NCBI RefSeq assembly: GCF_000428945.1
Contig: NZ_AUAX01000002.1
Location: forward strand, 186,001-250,000
Origin: Hamadaea tsunoensis DSM 44101
Lineage (GTDB): Bacteria; Actinomycetota; Actinomycetes; Mycobacteriales; Micromonosporaceae
Direction: 5' to 3'
Length of the DNA: 64,000 bases
Below the pieces are notes generated by a model. It made no database searches, was not told the DNA's origin, and was given only the letters and a program-made list of their open reading frames with translations. The position numbers were made by a program, and so were the translations under genes. This document shows positions 41,570-50,743 of the stretch, one piece after another (position 1 is the first letter of the stretch; every line of letters begins with the position of its first letter).

Positions 41570-42745
41570 ATGCCCGTCGGCTACATGTTCACCGTGGGGT
41601 GCGTCGCGATAGGCACCCTGTTCGCCCTCATGCCGGTACGCCGTCCGCGGCCGATCTCGACGGTGAGCTACTTCTTCGGTCTGGCCGTCAACGAGCTGCC
41701 GTTCTTCGCCGCGATCTGGTGGCTGGGGGTCTCGACGGCGTTGGCGTTCGGCGAGGGCGACATCGATACGCCGATCGCCTGGGCGACCGTCGCGCTGGCC
41801 GCGGCGGCAGCGCAGGGGCTGGCCGTCGTCGCCGGTCGCGGTTGGCGTGATCGCGGCCGCATCGAGTCCGCCGTGGACGAAGGCCTGGGCGCGGGTTGGC
41901 GCGACGCCCTCGACCCCGATCTGGCGGCCGGCCTGCGCCGCCGCTTTCCGCTGGCCCGCGTCCTGTTCCTGCCCTTCTTCCGGCGCCGTCCGGACGTCCG
42001 CCGTGTGGCCGGCCTCTCGTACGGCGACGCGGGAAGGCGCAACCTGCTCGACGTCTACCACCATCGCTCGCGGCCGGCCGGCGCGCCGATCATGATCCAC
42101 ATGCACGGCGGCCACTACTCCGGCGGGCACAAGAACAGCCAGTCGCTTCCGCTGCTCTACCGGCTCGCGGGCCACGGCTGGGTGTGCATCAGCGCCAACT
42201 ACCGCCTGCAACCCCAGGTCCGCCATCCCGACCACCTCATCGACCTCAAGAAGGTCATCGCCTGGGCACGCGAGCACGCCCACGAGTACGGGGCCGATCC
42301 GTCGACGGTGTTCGTCGCCGGCAGTTCCGCGGGCGGGCACATGGCGGCACTGGCCGCGCTCACCCCGAACGACCCCGCGTACCAGCCGGGGTTCGAGCAC
42401 GCCGACACCTCGGTCAGCGCCGCCGTCCTGCTCAACGCCTGGTACGGCACGTACTTCGACGGGTCGCCCGAGTCCGCGCCGGCGTGGCACGTCACGGCCG
42501 ACGCGCCCCCGTTCCTCCTGGCCCACGGGGACAAGGACACGCTGGTACCGCAGGCGGACGCCCGGACCTTCGCCGAGCACCTGCGCCGGGTGTCGAGCGC
42601 TCCCGTCGTGTACGCCGAGATGAAGGGCGCGCACCACGCCTTCGACCTGTACCACTCGCCGCGTTTCGAAGCCGTGGTCGACGCGGTCGAGGCGTTCGCG
42701 GCGGCGGTCAGATCACGCGATCGGCGGCGAACGCCGAACCGCTGA
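41570..42745 (+). CDS. Membrane-tethered alpha/beta hydrolase (esterase/lipase)
   Basis: The 391-residue protein has about three membrane segments in the first 110 residues and an alpha/beta hydrolase domain from about 140. The oxyanion-hole motif is MHGGHYSGG, the nucleophile elbow is GSSAGG (Ser253), and acid and base residues lie in GDKDTLV and AHHAFD. It belongs to the HSL/carboxylesterase-like group of actinobacterial membrane esterases. ATG 41570 follows GGGGAGG. The intact triad suggests an active enzyme, probably on membrane or cell-envelope lipids. The gene is convergent with the GGDEF-EAL gene. Confidence 0.87.
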   Translation: MPVGYMFTVGCVAIGTLFALMPVRRPRPISTVSYFFGLAVNELPFFAAIWWLGVSTALAFGEGDIDTPIAWATVALAAAAAQGLAVVAGRGWRDRGRIESAVDEGLGAGWRDALDPDLAAGLRRRFPLARVLFLPFFRRRPDVRRVAGLSYGDAGRRNLLDVYHHRSRPAGAPIMIHMHGGHYSGGHKNSQSLPLLYRLAGHGWVCISANYRLQPQVRHPDHLIDLKKVIAWAREHAHEYGADPSTVFVAGSSAGGHMAALAALTPNDPAYQPGFEHADTSVSAAVLLNAWYGTYFDGSPESAPAWHVTADAPPFLLAHGDKDTLVPQADARTFAEHLRRVSSAPVVYAEMKGAHHAFDLYHSPRFEAVVDAVEAFAAAVRSRDRRRTPNR

Positions 42746-42756
42746 GCGGCGGGCCC

Positions 42757-45732
42757 TCAGCCCTGCCAGCGCCGCAGGAATTCCAGTGCCTGGTCGGCCG
42801 GGAACGGCATCGCGTACAGGAATCCCTGCCCGTAGCCGCAGTCCAGGCCGAGCAGCCGGTCGCGCTGATCGGCCGTCTCGACTCCCTCGGCGATGATCTG
42901 CAGGCCGAGCTTGCGTCCCATCAGGACCATCGAGCCGACGAGGTCGTCACTCTTGGTGTCCGACCCCAGCCGCGACACGAACGAGCGGTCGATCTTGAGC
43001 GCGTCGATGGGCAGCCGGTGCAACGCCTCCAGGGACGAGTACCCGGTGCCGAAGTCGTCGATGTAGACCTCGCAGCCGAGCTCGTGGATCTCGGTCAGGA
43101 TCGTGCGGGCCTGCGTGACGTCGCGCATGACGACGCTCTCGGTCAGCTCCAGCGCCAGGCAGCGACCGTCCAGCCGGGACTCGCGCAGGCAGTCGGCGAG
43201 GAGGCCCACCAGCGTCCGGGTCCACAGCTGGCTGTGCGACACGTTGACGCTGATGCGCAGGTCCCGGCCGGTCGCCGCGCGCCAGGACGCGAGCCGGCGG
43301 CCGGACTCGGTGAGGATCTGACGGCCGATCTCGGTGATCATGCCGGTCTCCTCGGCCACCGGCAGGAAGTCGTTCGGGCTGATCAGGCCGCGCGCGGGAT
43401 GCCGCCACCGGGCCAGCGCCTCGAACGCGGTGACCTCGCCCGTCGCCATGTGGACGATCGGCTGCACGTAGGTCTCGATCTCGCCGTGCTCGATCGCCCA
43501 GCGCAGTTCCGTCTCGATCTGCAGCCGCTTGACCGCCTTGGCGCGCATCGAGCTGTCGAAGATCGCGTGGGAGCCCTTCATCGCCGATTTCGCCGTGTAC
43601 ATGGCGACGTCGGCGTCGCGGACGAGGTCCTCGGCCGCGTCGCGCCGGTGGTCGGCCAGTGCCACGCCGATGCTGGCGGTGACGACGACGTCGTGGCCCT
43701 GCACGTGGAACGGCTGGAAGAAGCTGTCCTGCAGTCGCCGCGCGACGTCGGTGGCCTGCTGAACGCGGTCGACGCCGTCGAGCAGGATCAGGAACTCGTC
43801 GCCGCCGAACCGGGCCGCCGTGTCGGCTTCGCGCAGGTTCTCGGTGATGCGCGTGGCCACCTGGACCAGCAGCCCGTCCCCGGCCGTGTGCCCGAGGCTG
43901 TCGTTGATCACCTTGAAGCCGTCGAGGTCCAGGAACAGCACCGCGATCCGGCCGCCGTCGGCCGGCCGGTCGCGGTCGAGCGCCTCGCGGAGCCGGTCGA
44001 GGAAGAACGCCCGGTTGGGCAGACCCGTCAGGTCGTCGTACAGGGCCGCGGTGCGCAGCTGGTCCTTGCCCTTGCGCAGGTCCTGCACCAGCTGGTCGTA
44101 GTCCAGCGTGTGCGCCAGCAGCGCGGCCCACTGGTTGATCGGTTCGCGGCCGGTCTCCACCTCCTGCTCGGCGCGGTCCACCACCGCGAGCAGGCCCCAG
44201 TCGCTCGTGTCGACCTTGACCGGCACGACGAAGACCACCTCCTGCGGATGCTCGCTCGCCTCCGCCAGCAGGCCGGCCGGCGGGAACGCGGCCGCCGTCG
44301 TCGGCGCCGGCTGGTCCGCGGGCTCTCCATTCCTCCTGTACGCGCCGGCCAGCATCACCTGCCCGTCCGGTGTCCACAGGCCGAGGCTGCCGGCCCGGGC
44401 CTGCGTACGCGCGAGCCAGGCCAGTCGGCGCGGGTCCTCCCGGTGGGCGCGCAGCAGCTGCGTGCTGACCTCGTACTGGCGGCTGAGGGTCCGCTGGAGG
44501 TAGACGCTGTCGCGGAACTGCGCGCGGCCGAGGGTGTGCATCATGTCCCGCATCATCGATTCGATCGGGATCCCGGAAGGTTCAGCGGAAGGCGTCGCGG
44601 AACTCCGCTCGGACGCCGACGCCGTGCCGCAGTCCGACACGGTGTTGACGAGATCCATGAGGATCTCCGGCCGGCCGGTTGCCTGGGTCAGCCCCTGCAG
44701 GGCTGCGTGGATCCGCGCAGCCGTCGGACGGTCCGGGCCGCCGCCGATCGCCGCGGCGAGGACCTCGACGTGCGGGGCGACCGCGGCCAGCCCGACCTCG
44801 TCGATGAGCGGCGCGAGCGCGGCCTTGAGGTGCCCGGCGGCGTCGGCGGGCCGGGTGCCGGCCCGGTGGCCGTGGTCGCATCCGCAGGAGGCCCGGACGA
44901 CCAGGCCGGTCGGCACGTGCAGCGGTGCGGGCGACGGACGCTCGCCGCGGATCAGGCGGACCAGTTCGGTGGCGGCGGTGTACCCGAGCATCTCGACGGG
45001 CTGGCGGACGGTCGTCAGCGGCGGATCGAGGTACGCCGCCATCCGCTGGTCGTCGAACCCGACGACGGCCTGGTCGTCGGGGAGACGCAGCCCGCCGGCG
45101 GTCAGGACGCGCATGATGCCCGCGGCGTTGGCGTCGGTGCCGGCCAGCACCGCGGTGGACCGGACGCCGGTCTCGATCATGTGCCGCGCGGCCAGTTCCC
45201 CACCGCCCTCGTGGTTGTCCGCCGCCTCGAAGAGCAGGGCCGGGTCGGGTTCCAGTCCATGGGCCCGCATCGTGTGCCGGTACGCGTCCAGGCGCTCCCG
45301 CACGTCGCTGGCGCCGAGGTAGCCGGCGAAGGCGATCCTGGTGTGCCCGTGGGCGATCAGGTGCGTGACGGCTTCCCGGGCGCCGGTCCGGTTGTCCGGC
45401 CGGACCGCCGGGCAGGACAGGTCCGGGACGTCGTGCGGAACGGTCACCACCGGCTTGCCGGCCTGCTGGGCGGCGAGCAGGTACTGCGGTCCGGCGGCGT
45501 TCAGGATGACGACGAACCCCGAGACGTGGTCCCAGGCGATCGGATGCCTGACCTCGGGTGGCTGGTCGATCTCCGTCTGCTCGGTCCCGGCGTCGGAGGT
45601 CTGGATCGCGATGACCCCGGCGTCCAGCGACCGGCCGGCACGCGCGATGCCCGCCAGGATGCCGCCGAAGTACCAGCCGCCGAGGAACGGGGACAGCACT
45701 CCCAAAGTGAACCGCCTGGTCACTTTGGTCAT
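42757..45732 (-). CDS. LacI-type sensor, GGDEF, EAL cyclic-di-GMP protein
   Basis: This 991-residue cytosolic protein starts with a LacI/periplasmic-binding-like sensor (about residues 10-300: TLGVLSPFLGGWYFGGILAG, ARHMIETGVRSTAVLAG, VVGFDDQRMAAYLDPPLTTV) that lacks the LacI HTH. A linker and a GAF-like region follow, then an intact GGDEF domain (RFGGDEF about 640, with inhibitory-site RxxD five residues before) and an intact EAL domain (AFEALARW about 768, DDFGTGYSS). Both active sites look competent. No membrane segment is seen. ATG 45732 is used because the sensor begins there. It likely adjusts cyclic-di-GMP to an intracellular ligand. Confidence 0.92.
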   Translation of the reverse strand: MTKVTRRFTLGVLSPFLGGWYFGGILAGIARAGRSLDAGVIAIQTSDAGTEQTEIDQPPEVRHPIAWDHVSGFVVILNAAGPQYLLAAQQAGKPVVTVPHDVPDLSCPAVRPDNRTGAREAVTHLIAHGHTRIAFAGYLGASDVRERLDAYRHTMRAHGLEPDPALLFEAADNHEGGGELAARHMIETGVRSTAVLAGTDANAAGIMRVLTAGGLRLPDDQAVVGFDDQRMAAYLDPPLTTVRQPVEMLGYTAATELVRLIRGERPSPAPLHVPTGLVVRASCGCDHGHRAGTRPADAAGHLKAALAPLIDEVGLAAVAPHVEVLAAAIGGGPDRPTAARIHAALQGLTQATGRPEILMDLVNTVSDCGTASASERSSATPSAEPSGIPIESMMRDMMHTLGRAQFRDSVYLQRTLSRQYEVSTQLLRAHREDPRRLAWLARTQARAGSLGLWTPDGQVMLAGAYRRNGEPADQPAPTTAAAFPPAGLLAEASEHPQEVVFVVPVKVDTSDWGLLAVVDRAEQEVETGREPINQWAALLAHTLDYDQLVQDLRKGKDQLRTAALYDDLTGLPNRAFFLDRLREALDRDRPADGGRIAVLFLDLDGFKVINDSLGHTAGDGLLVQVATRITENLREADTAARFGGDEFLILLDGVDRVQQATDVARRLQDSFFQPFHVQGHDVVVTASIGVALADHRRDAAEDLVRDADVAMYTAKSAMKGSHAIFDSSMRAKAVKRLQIETELRWAIEHGEIETYVQPIVHMATGEVTAFEALARWRHPARGLISPNDFLPVAEETGMITEIGRQILTESGRRLASWRAATGRDLRISVNVSHSQLWTRTLVGLLADCLRESRLDGRCLALELTESVVMRDVTQARTILTEIHELGCEVYIDDFGTGYSSLEALHRLPIDALKIDRSFVSRLGSDTKSDDLVGSMVLMGRKLGLQIIAEGVETADQRDRLLGLDCGYGQGFLYAMPFPADQALEFLRRWQG

Positions 45733-45859
45733 CGTAGGCCGCCGGACGATGCCAAGCCATCCATCGCACCGGCGGCGAGTCGGACAAATCCGGCACAAAC
45801 CGCCATCCCGGGCAGGTCGCGCACGCGGACTCCCCCCGCGTACGCGACCCGTTCGTGGG

Positions 45860-46660
45860 CTACGCCGGGACGGTGATGGTCAGGGCGGCCGCGTACCCGC
45901 CGGCGGTGTTGCCGGTGACGGTGGCCATCTCGCGGGCGGCGAGATCGTCGCGGAAGACCATGTCGGTGGACAGGCTGATCCGGCTGAGATTGGTGACGCT
46001 CTGGGCGTACCCGGTAGTGGCGTAGACCGCTTGCGAGATGTTCTGCGGGAGGGCGATCTGCGAGGTCTTGACGATCTGCCCCGAGGCGGTGGTGGCGGTG
46101 GCCAGCGACCGGTAGACCTCGAAGTGGATGTGCGGCCAGCGGCCCGAGTAGCAGCCCGGGTAGATGCTGGTGAAGCTGACCTTGCCGGCCGCGTCGGTGG
46201 CCTGGATGCCGCGCAGGTAGTTCTGCGTGGTGACCCCGCTGGAGTACAGCGAGTACCGGCCTTCGCGGTCGCAGTGCCAGGCGTAGACGGCCGCGCCGAC
46301 CAGCGGTACGCAGCTCGGGTTGAGCACGGTGAGCGAGAAGGTCAGCGGGATGCCGGCGGCGGTGCCGGAAGCGGTGCCGAACGACGGGCGGATGTCGTTG
46401 CGCACCACGCCCGACAGGACCCGGACGTTGGGGCCGTTGCTGCCGTCGGCCGGGTACGGCCCGGCGGTCTCCGACTCGACCTCGGTCGCGCACGCGGCGG
46501 TGGCGGTGGCGTCGCCGAGGGCGAGCGGGCCGCCGACGGCCGCCGTCAGGCCCGCTCCGCCGAGGGCGGCGAGCATCCGGCGGCGGGACATGGTGGCCAG
46601 GTCGAACTTGAGGCCCTTGTCGTGCACGGCGCGTACGTACGCGTCGTTGTCCTCGTACAT
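45860..46660 (-). CDS. Tat-exported intradiol ring-cleavage dioxygenase
   Basis: The 266-residue protein has a Tat signal (SRRRMLAALGGAG near residues 25-37) after a 24-residue leader, then a beta-sandwich dioxygenase with all four Fe(III) ligands: Tyr136 (GRYSLYS), Tyr171 (PGCYSG), His177 and His179 (WPHIHF). This is the intradiol (catechol/protocatechuate-type) family, here as an exported enzyme that cleaves aromatic rings outside the cytosol. The substrate is unknown. ATG 46660 has GGAAGGAG about 6 bp upstream; a longer in-frame start at 46723 would add residues without domain character. Confidence 0.88.
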   Translation of the reverse strand: MYEDNDAYVRAVHDKGLKFDLATMSRRRMLAALGGAGLTAAVGGPLALGDATATAACATEVESETAGPYPADGSNGPNVRVLSGVVRNDIRPSFGTASGTAAGIPLTFSLTVLNPSCVPLVGAAVYAWHCDREGRYSLYSSGVTTQNYLRGIQATDAAGKVSFTSIYPGCYSGRWPHIHFEVYRSLATATTASGQIVKTSQIALPQNISQAVYATTGYAQSVTNLSRISLSTDMVFRDDLAAREMATVTGNTAGGYAAALTITVPA

Positions 46661-46726
46661 GTGGGCTCCTTCCCAGTGCGGACCCGGACGGGGGGATCCG
46701 GGCTCCACAAAGGAGGAACTCAACCA

Positions 46727-46745
46727 TCGAAATCTATATATTCGA
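46727..46745. promoter_or_regulatory. AT-rich promoter-like site upstream of the dioxygenase
   Basis: A rare AT-rich stretch (CTATATATT) is flanked by TCGAA and TTCGA arms, about 67 bp upstream of the dioxygenase ATG on the minus strand. In this GC-rich sequence it is a likely -10/operator position for that gene. Confidence 0.45.
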
Positions 46746-46802
46746 CTGAGGGCGGCTCGGAATTCGATAACGCCCCGGTCACGAAACCCTCGGAACCTGC
46801 GA

Positions 46803-46833
46803 CTCGGCCCGGGCGCGGCGCACCCGGGCCGAG
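46803..46833 (-). terminator. Hairpin terminator after the LamG protein gene
   Basis: A perfect 11-bp stem, CTCGGCCCGGG (46803-46813) with CCCGGGCCGAG (46823-46833), encloses a 9-nt loop. It lies 27 bp past the stop codon of the LamG gene on the minus strand. Confidence 0.85.
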
Positions 46834-46859
46834 ATCGGCTTGGACCGGCGAAGGATCCG

Positions 46860-49800
46860 TCAGCCCAGGCGCCACCGCTGCGCGTTGGTGGCGTTGCAGG
46901 TGTACAGCTGCAGGCTCACGCCCGGGTTGGGCGCGCTGTTGGGCACGTCGAGGCACATCCCGAGGGCACCGAACGCCTGGGTGGCCGGATCGTAGGTCCA
47001 GATCTGCGCCGCGGTGCCGTTGCAGGCGGCCATCCGGATCAGCGTCCCGCTCGCGGCGACGCCGTCCTTGACCTCGACACAGCTGCCCAGCGCGGACAGC
47101 GTACGGCGGTCGGGGTCGTAGCTGAACCGCTGCTCGTCGCCCCCGTTGCAGCCCCACATGATCACGCCGTGCGGGTCGGCGGGGTTGCCGGCCGGGATCG
47201 CCGCGCAGCTGGTCGTGCCGTCCATGCGTACCTGGCCGGTGCGGGAGCCGCCGACGGTGAGGATCTTCGCCGCCGGTACGGCGCTCGCGTACACCTTGAC
47301 CTCGTCGACGTCACCGGTCAGCCGGTCGGCGATGCCGTTCATCCACTTCGACCGTCCGATCGCGAACTTGCCGGCCGACGTGCCGACCGTGCACGCGGCG
47401 GTGCTCTGCAGGACGTCGTTGAGGTACAGCCGCAGCTGCCCCGCCCCGGCGTCGTAGACACCGACGAGGTGCTGCCACGTGTTCAGGTCACCGGTGCCGA
47501 CGGTGTTGACGCTCAGCGCGTCGGCGATCGCCGGCGAGGTGGTGTCCGGCGAGATGCACGTGAACGCCCACTTGCCCGCACCACCGCCGATGCTCGCGTA
47601 CCGCAGGTGGAACGCGCTGTTGACGGTGCCGTCCTGGCTGACGATCACCGCGTTGCCGGCCGGCAGCTGGTGCAGGCGTACCCAGGCGGAGACCGTGAAC
47701 GACTGGTCGGTGTTGAGGACCTGGCCGGTCTCGGCGTACCCGGTGCCGTCGAGCTGCAGGCCGGTACCGGTCTGGCCGGAACCCGACGTGGGCACGTTGG
47801 CGTTCGGGATGAAGGTCAGGTCGTGCGCGTACGGCGAGGAGTCCAGGGCCGGCCCCTTGCCGGGCTCGCCGAAGTGCCACTCCCCCGGGCTGCCCCCGTC
47901 GGCGGCCACCGCGGCCTCGTTCGCGCTGATCACCCGGTCCCAGACCTGGACACCGGTGATGGCGCCCTTCCAGAAGTCACGGTTGGCGTCGTCCCAGCGC
48001 GTACGCCCGACGGTGAACGCGCCCGTCGCCGACCAGGCGGCCGGGGCCTGGGCGGTGGCCGCCTTCTGCCCGTTGACGTAGAGGGTCATCGTGCCGGTGG
48101 CCGGGTCGGCGCTGGCCGCGAGATGCGTCCAGACGTTCGCCCGGGCCGCCGGTCCGCAGGCCGCCGCCTGGCCGGGAACCACGCTGTCGGAGTTCGGGAC
48201 GACGAACTGCCAGCCCTTGCAACCGATCGAGTACTGCAGCTGGAATCCCGTGCTGTGTACGCCGTCCTGGCTGAGCGCCGTACGCGTACTCGCAAGGTCG
48301 GCGAGCTTGACCCACGCGGCGGCGGAGAATCCCTTGGCGGTGTCGACGACCCGGCCGGTGGTGGCCGCGTCGCTGGTGCCGTTGAACGACAGCGCGCCGG
48401 TGCCGCCGGGTACGCGGCCGGTGGTCTGCCAGGTGCCGCCGGTGAGCGACAGGTCGAGCACGCCCGGGTTCTGGGCGTTCTGCAGGCCGGTGCCGGGGTC
48501 GTCGAGCGGCCACTGGGCCTTGGCGGGCTGCGGCAGCTTGACGGTGAACTGGTACCGCGCGGCCGAGTTGTCCTTGGTCCGGCCGGCCCGGTCGACCGCG
48601 ACGACGACCAGGTTCTGCTGCAGCGTGGCGCCTTCCGGCGGGGTCCACGTGACGGTCACCGGGTCGCCCGCGCGGGTGGCCCAGGTGTCGATGGTCGCGG
48701 TGCCGAAGCCCCACCGGTAGTGGGTGACGTCGGGTGAGCTGCGGAAGGTGAAGGTGCCGGTACGCCCGATCTCGCCGCAGGCGTCGCAGCCGTTGGTATA
48801 GACGTCGCCGGTGACGGTCGGGGTGACGGGGTCGGTGAGGTCGACCTCGAACTCGCAGTTGCCCGGCATGTTCGTCACCGGTCCGGTGCCGCCCTTGCCG
48901 TAGTCGTTGGCCTGGGCGCGGAAGGCGTAGATCCCGCCGTCGTCCAGGGCGGACGTGGTCCAGTAGCCGCGGGTGCCGTTGGAGACCCAGTCCTGGTAGC
49001 CGGCGACCGAGGGACCGTCGAATGCCGTGCCGCCCCACTTCTGGGCGCCCAGCCACAGCTGCATCTGGTCGCCGTCGGGGTCCCAGGCGCGGGCCGACAG
49101 CTGCGGCGTCGCGGTCGGGATCACCGGCCGGCCGCCGCCCTGCACGCAGTCGCGCCCGTCGACCTGCAGCCAGTTGGGGGCCGTGGGCGGGTCGTCGTAG
49201 TCGACGGCCAGCCGGGCGGTGCCCGCGTCGAACCGCTTCCACTGGTTGGTGTCGTTCTCGTTGTCGGCCCGCAGGGACAGGCCCAGGTACCAGCCCCAGT
49301 TCGCCGCGACGTCACGGGTCCAGCCGGTCACGTCGAACTCGTCGTCGCCCGGCCCCGAGCACCCGTACGCGCTGTCGGTACGCCGGCTCGCCCAGGCGGT
49401 CGTCGACTCGTACCAGCGGAACTTGTTCCAGTCGTTGGAGTAGTTCCAGGTGAGGTTGGAGAAGTTCTCCCAGTTGCCGACGTTGTCGACGTGCCACAGC
49501 TTGGCGGTGCTGGCCGGGTTGCACGTCCACGAGTGCAGCTGCTTGATGAAGAACGACGCCTTGGTCACGTGGTGGCCCCGGATGCCGCTGGTGTCCAGCT
49601 GGAACATGGAGCGTACGACGTAGGTGGTGCTCAGGCAGTTGCCGTTGCTGTCGTAGTCGCAGACCCGGCCGTGCCCGGCGCCTCCCTTGGTGCTGGCGCT
49701 GGTCAGCGACAGGCCGGAGGACTCGGGGTACTTGCTCATGACGATGGCCCAGTTGTTGTTGCGCAGGCCGCCCGACCACGACGGGTCGATGTAGACGGGG

Positions 49801-50651
49801 TAGACGGTGTCCGCGGCGGCGAGCATGCCCGCGTCGGGGGTGACGGTGAGCTTCCCGGCGGCGGCGCGGACCGGCATGGTGGCCCGGCGTGCCGGGCGCC
49901 GTACGCCGGCCGACGCCTGGTCGCCGGAGTCCCACATCTGCGGGGCCGGGGACGTGAACACGGTGCGGCCCTGGTCGTCGGTGGCCTCCAGACCGCCGTC
50001 GGCGGGCCGGGTGGTCAGACCGCCGGTGTTCAGTCCGAACAGGACGGAGGCGAGCTTCGGGTGCTTGGCCGCCCGGGCCGACCTGACGACAAGGACCTCG
50101 GAGAAGCCGGTCGCGGTGGCGGTCAGCGCGAGGTCGACCCCGGGCAGGACGTCCGCGTAGGTCGCGGTGTCCCCGGCCACCGAGGGTGCCGGCAGCGGCC
50201 CGCCCGGCCAGGTGATGGACAGGGTCTTGTCGCCGGAGCGGACGGTCGCGGCCGGGCCGCTGCCGCCGGGCGAGAACGTCACGGGGACGGCGCCGGCCTT
50301 CGGCGCCAGGGCACCGTCCACTGTCGTCAGTGCGGTGTCGACCGGGGTCCAGGAACCGTCGGGCCGGTGCGCGAAGCGCGGAGCCACCGATTCCTCGGTG
50401 GTGTAGCCGCCTTCCGGCCGGGCGAAGGTCTGGCTGGTCTCGGTACGCTGGTCGAGGATCTCCACCCGCGTCCGGCAGGCCTGGGCCATGGTGGTGGCCG
50501 CGGCGACGCCGGTCTGCGTGTCCGCGCAGGCGGGCACGGCCGGTGCCGCGGCCCGCGCGGGTGTGAGGTCGACCGGGAACATCGTGGTCGTGAACGCGGT
50601 GACGAGGATCGCCGCCAGGCGTAGCAGGCGGCGGTCTGCGGTTGTCTGCAT
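46860..50651 (-). CDS. Secreted LamG / ricin-lectin protein paired with RHS gene
   Basis: The 1263-residue product has a signal peptide (to about residue 35) and a long N-terminal beta-rich region typical of proteins encoded beside actinobacterial RHS genes, with a DNRLRE-like segment (about 370-520; RSMFQLDTSGIRGHHVTKAS). Two LamG concanavalin-like domains follow (about 710-920 and 925-1130), then a C-terminal ricin B-like lectin (about 1140-1263) with QRW-type repeats (QRFSYD, AQIWTYD, AQRWRLG). It is probably a surface or secreted carbohydrate-binding partner of the RHS protein. ATG 50651 has GGAAG upstream; the gene follows the RHS gene by 92 bp on the same strand. Confidence 0.85.
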   Translation of the reverse strand: MQTTADRRLLRLAAILVTAFTTTMFPVDLTPARAAAPAVPACADTQTGVAAATTMAQACRTRVEILDQRTETSQTFARPEGGYTTEESVAPRFAHRPDGSWTPVDTALTTVDGALAPKAGAVPVTFSPGGSGPAATVRSGDKTLSITWPGGPLPAPSVAGDTATYADVLPGVDLALTATATGFSEVLVVRSARAAKHPKLASVLFGLNTGGLTTRPADGGLEATDDQGRTVFTSPAPQMWDSGDQASAGVRRPARRATMPVRAAAGKLTVTPDAGMLAAADTVYPVYIDPSWSGGLRNNNWAIVMSKYPESSGLSLTSASTKGGAGHGRVCDYDSNGNCLSTTYVVRSMFQLDTSGIRGHHVTKASFFIKQLHSWTCNPASTAKLWHVDNVGNWENFSNLTWNYSNDWNKFRWYESTTAWASRRTDSAYGCSGPGDDEFDVTGWTRDVAANWGWYLGLSLRADNENDTNQWKRFDAGTARLAVDYDDPPTAPNWLQVDGRDCVQGGGRPVIPTATPQLSARAWDPDGDQMQLWLGAQKWGGTAFDGPSVAGYQDWVSNGTRGYWTTSALDDGGIYAFRAQANDYGKGGTGPVTNMPGNCEFEVDLTDPVTPTVTGDVYTNGCDACGEIGRTGTFTFRSSPDVTHYRWGFGTATIDTWATRAGDPVTVTWTPPEGATLQQNLVVVAVDRAGRTKDNSAARYQFTVKLPQPAKAQWPLDDPGTGLQNAQNPGVLDLSLTGGTWQTTGRVPGGTGALSFNGTSDAATTGRVVDTAKGFSAAAWVKLADLASTRTALSQDGVHSTGFQLQYSIGCKGWQFVVPNSDSVVPGQAAACGPAARANVWTHLAASADPATGTMTLYVNGQKAATAQAPAAWSATGAFTVGRTRWDDANRDFWKGAITGVQVWDRVISANEAAVAADGGSPGEWHFGEPGKGPALDSSPYAHDLTFIPNANVPTSGSGQTGTGLQLDGTGYAETGQVLNTDQSFTVSAWVRLHQLPAGNAVIVSQDGTVNSAFHLRYASIGGGAGKWAFTCISPDTTSPAIADALSVNTVGTGDLNTWQHLVGVYDAGAGQLRLYLNDVLQSTAACTVGTSAGKFAIGRSKWMNGIADRLTGDVDEVKVYASAVPAAKILTVGGSRTGQVRMDGTTSCAAIPAGNPADPHGVIMWGCNGGDEQRFSYDPDRRTLSALGSCVEVKDGVAASGTLIRMAACNGTAAQIWTYDPATQAFGALGMCLDVPNSAPNPGVSLQLYTCNATNAQRWRLG

Positions 50652-50674
50652 GCTCTTCCTTGCTCGCAGGGGGT

Positions 50675-50704
50675 CGGGGCGCCCGCTGGCAGACGGACGC
50701 CCCG
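50675..50704 (-). terminator. Hairpin between RHS and LamG genes
   Basis: CGGGGCG (50675-50681) pairs with CGCCCCG (50698-50704), 7 bp stem with a 16-nt loop, in the 92-bp gap. It may reduce read-through from the RHS gene or cover the LamG leader. Confidence 0.45.
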
Positions 50705-50743
50705 GATGAGGAGACGGGTCAGGTGATGGAATCGGGCGGGAGG

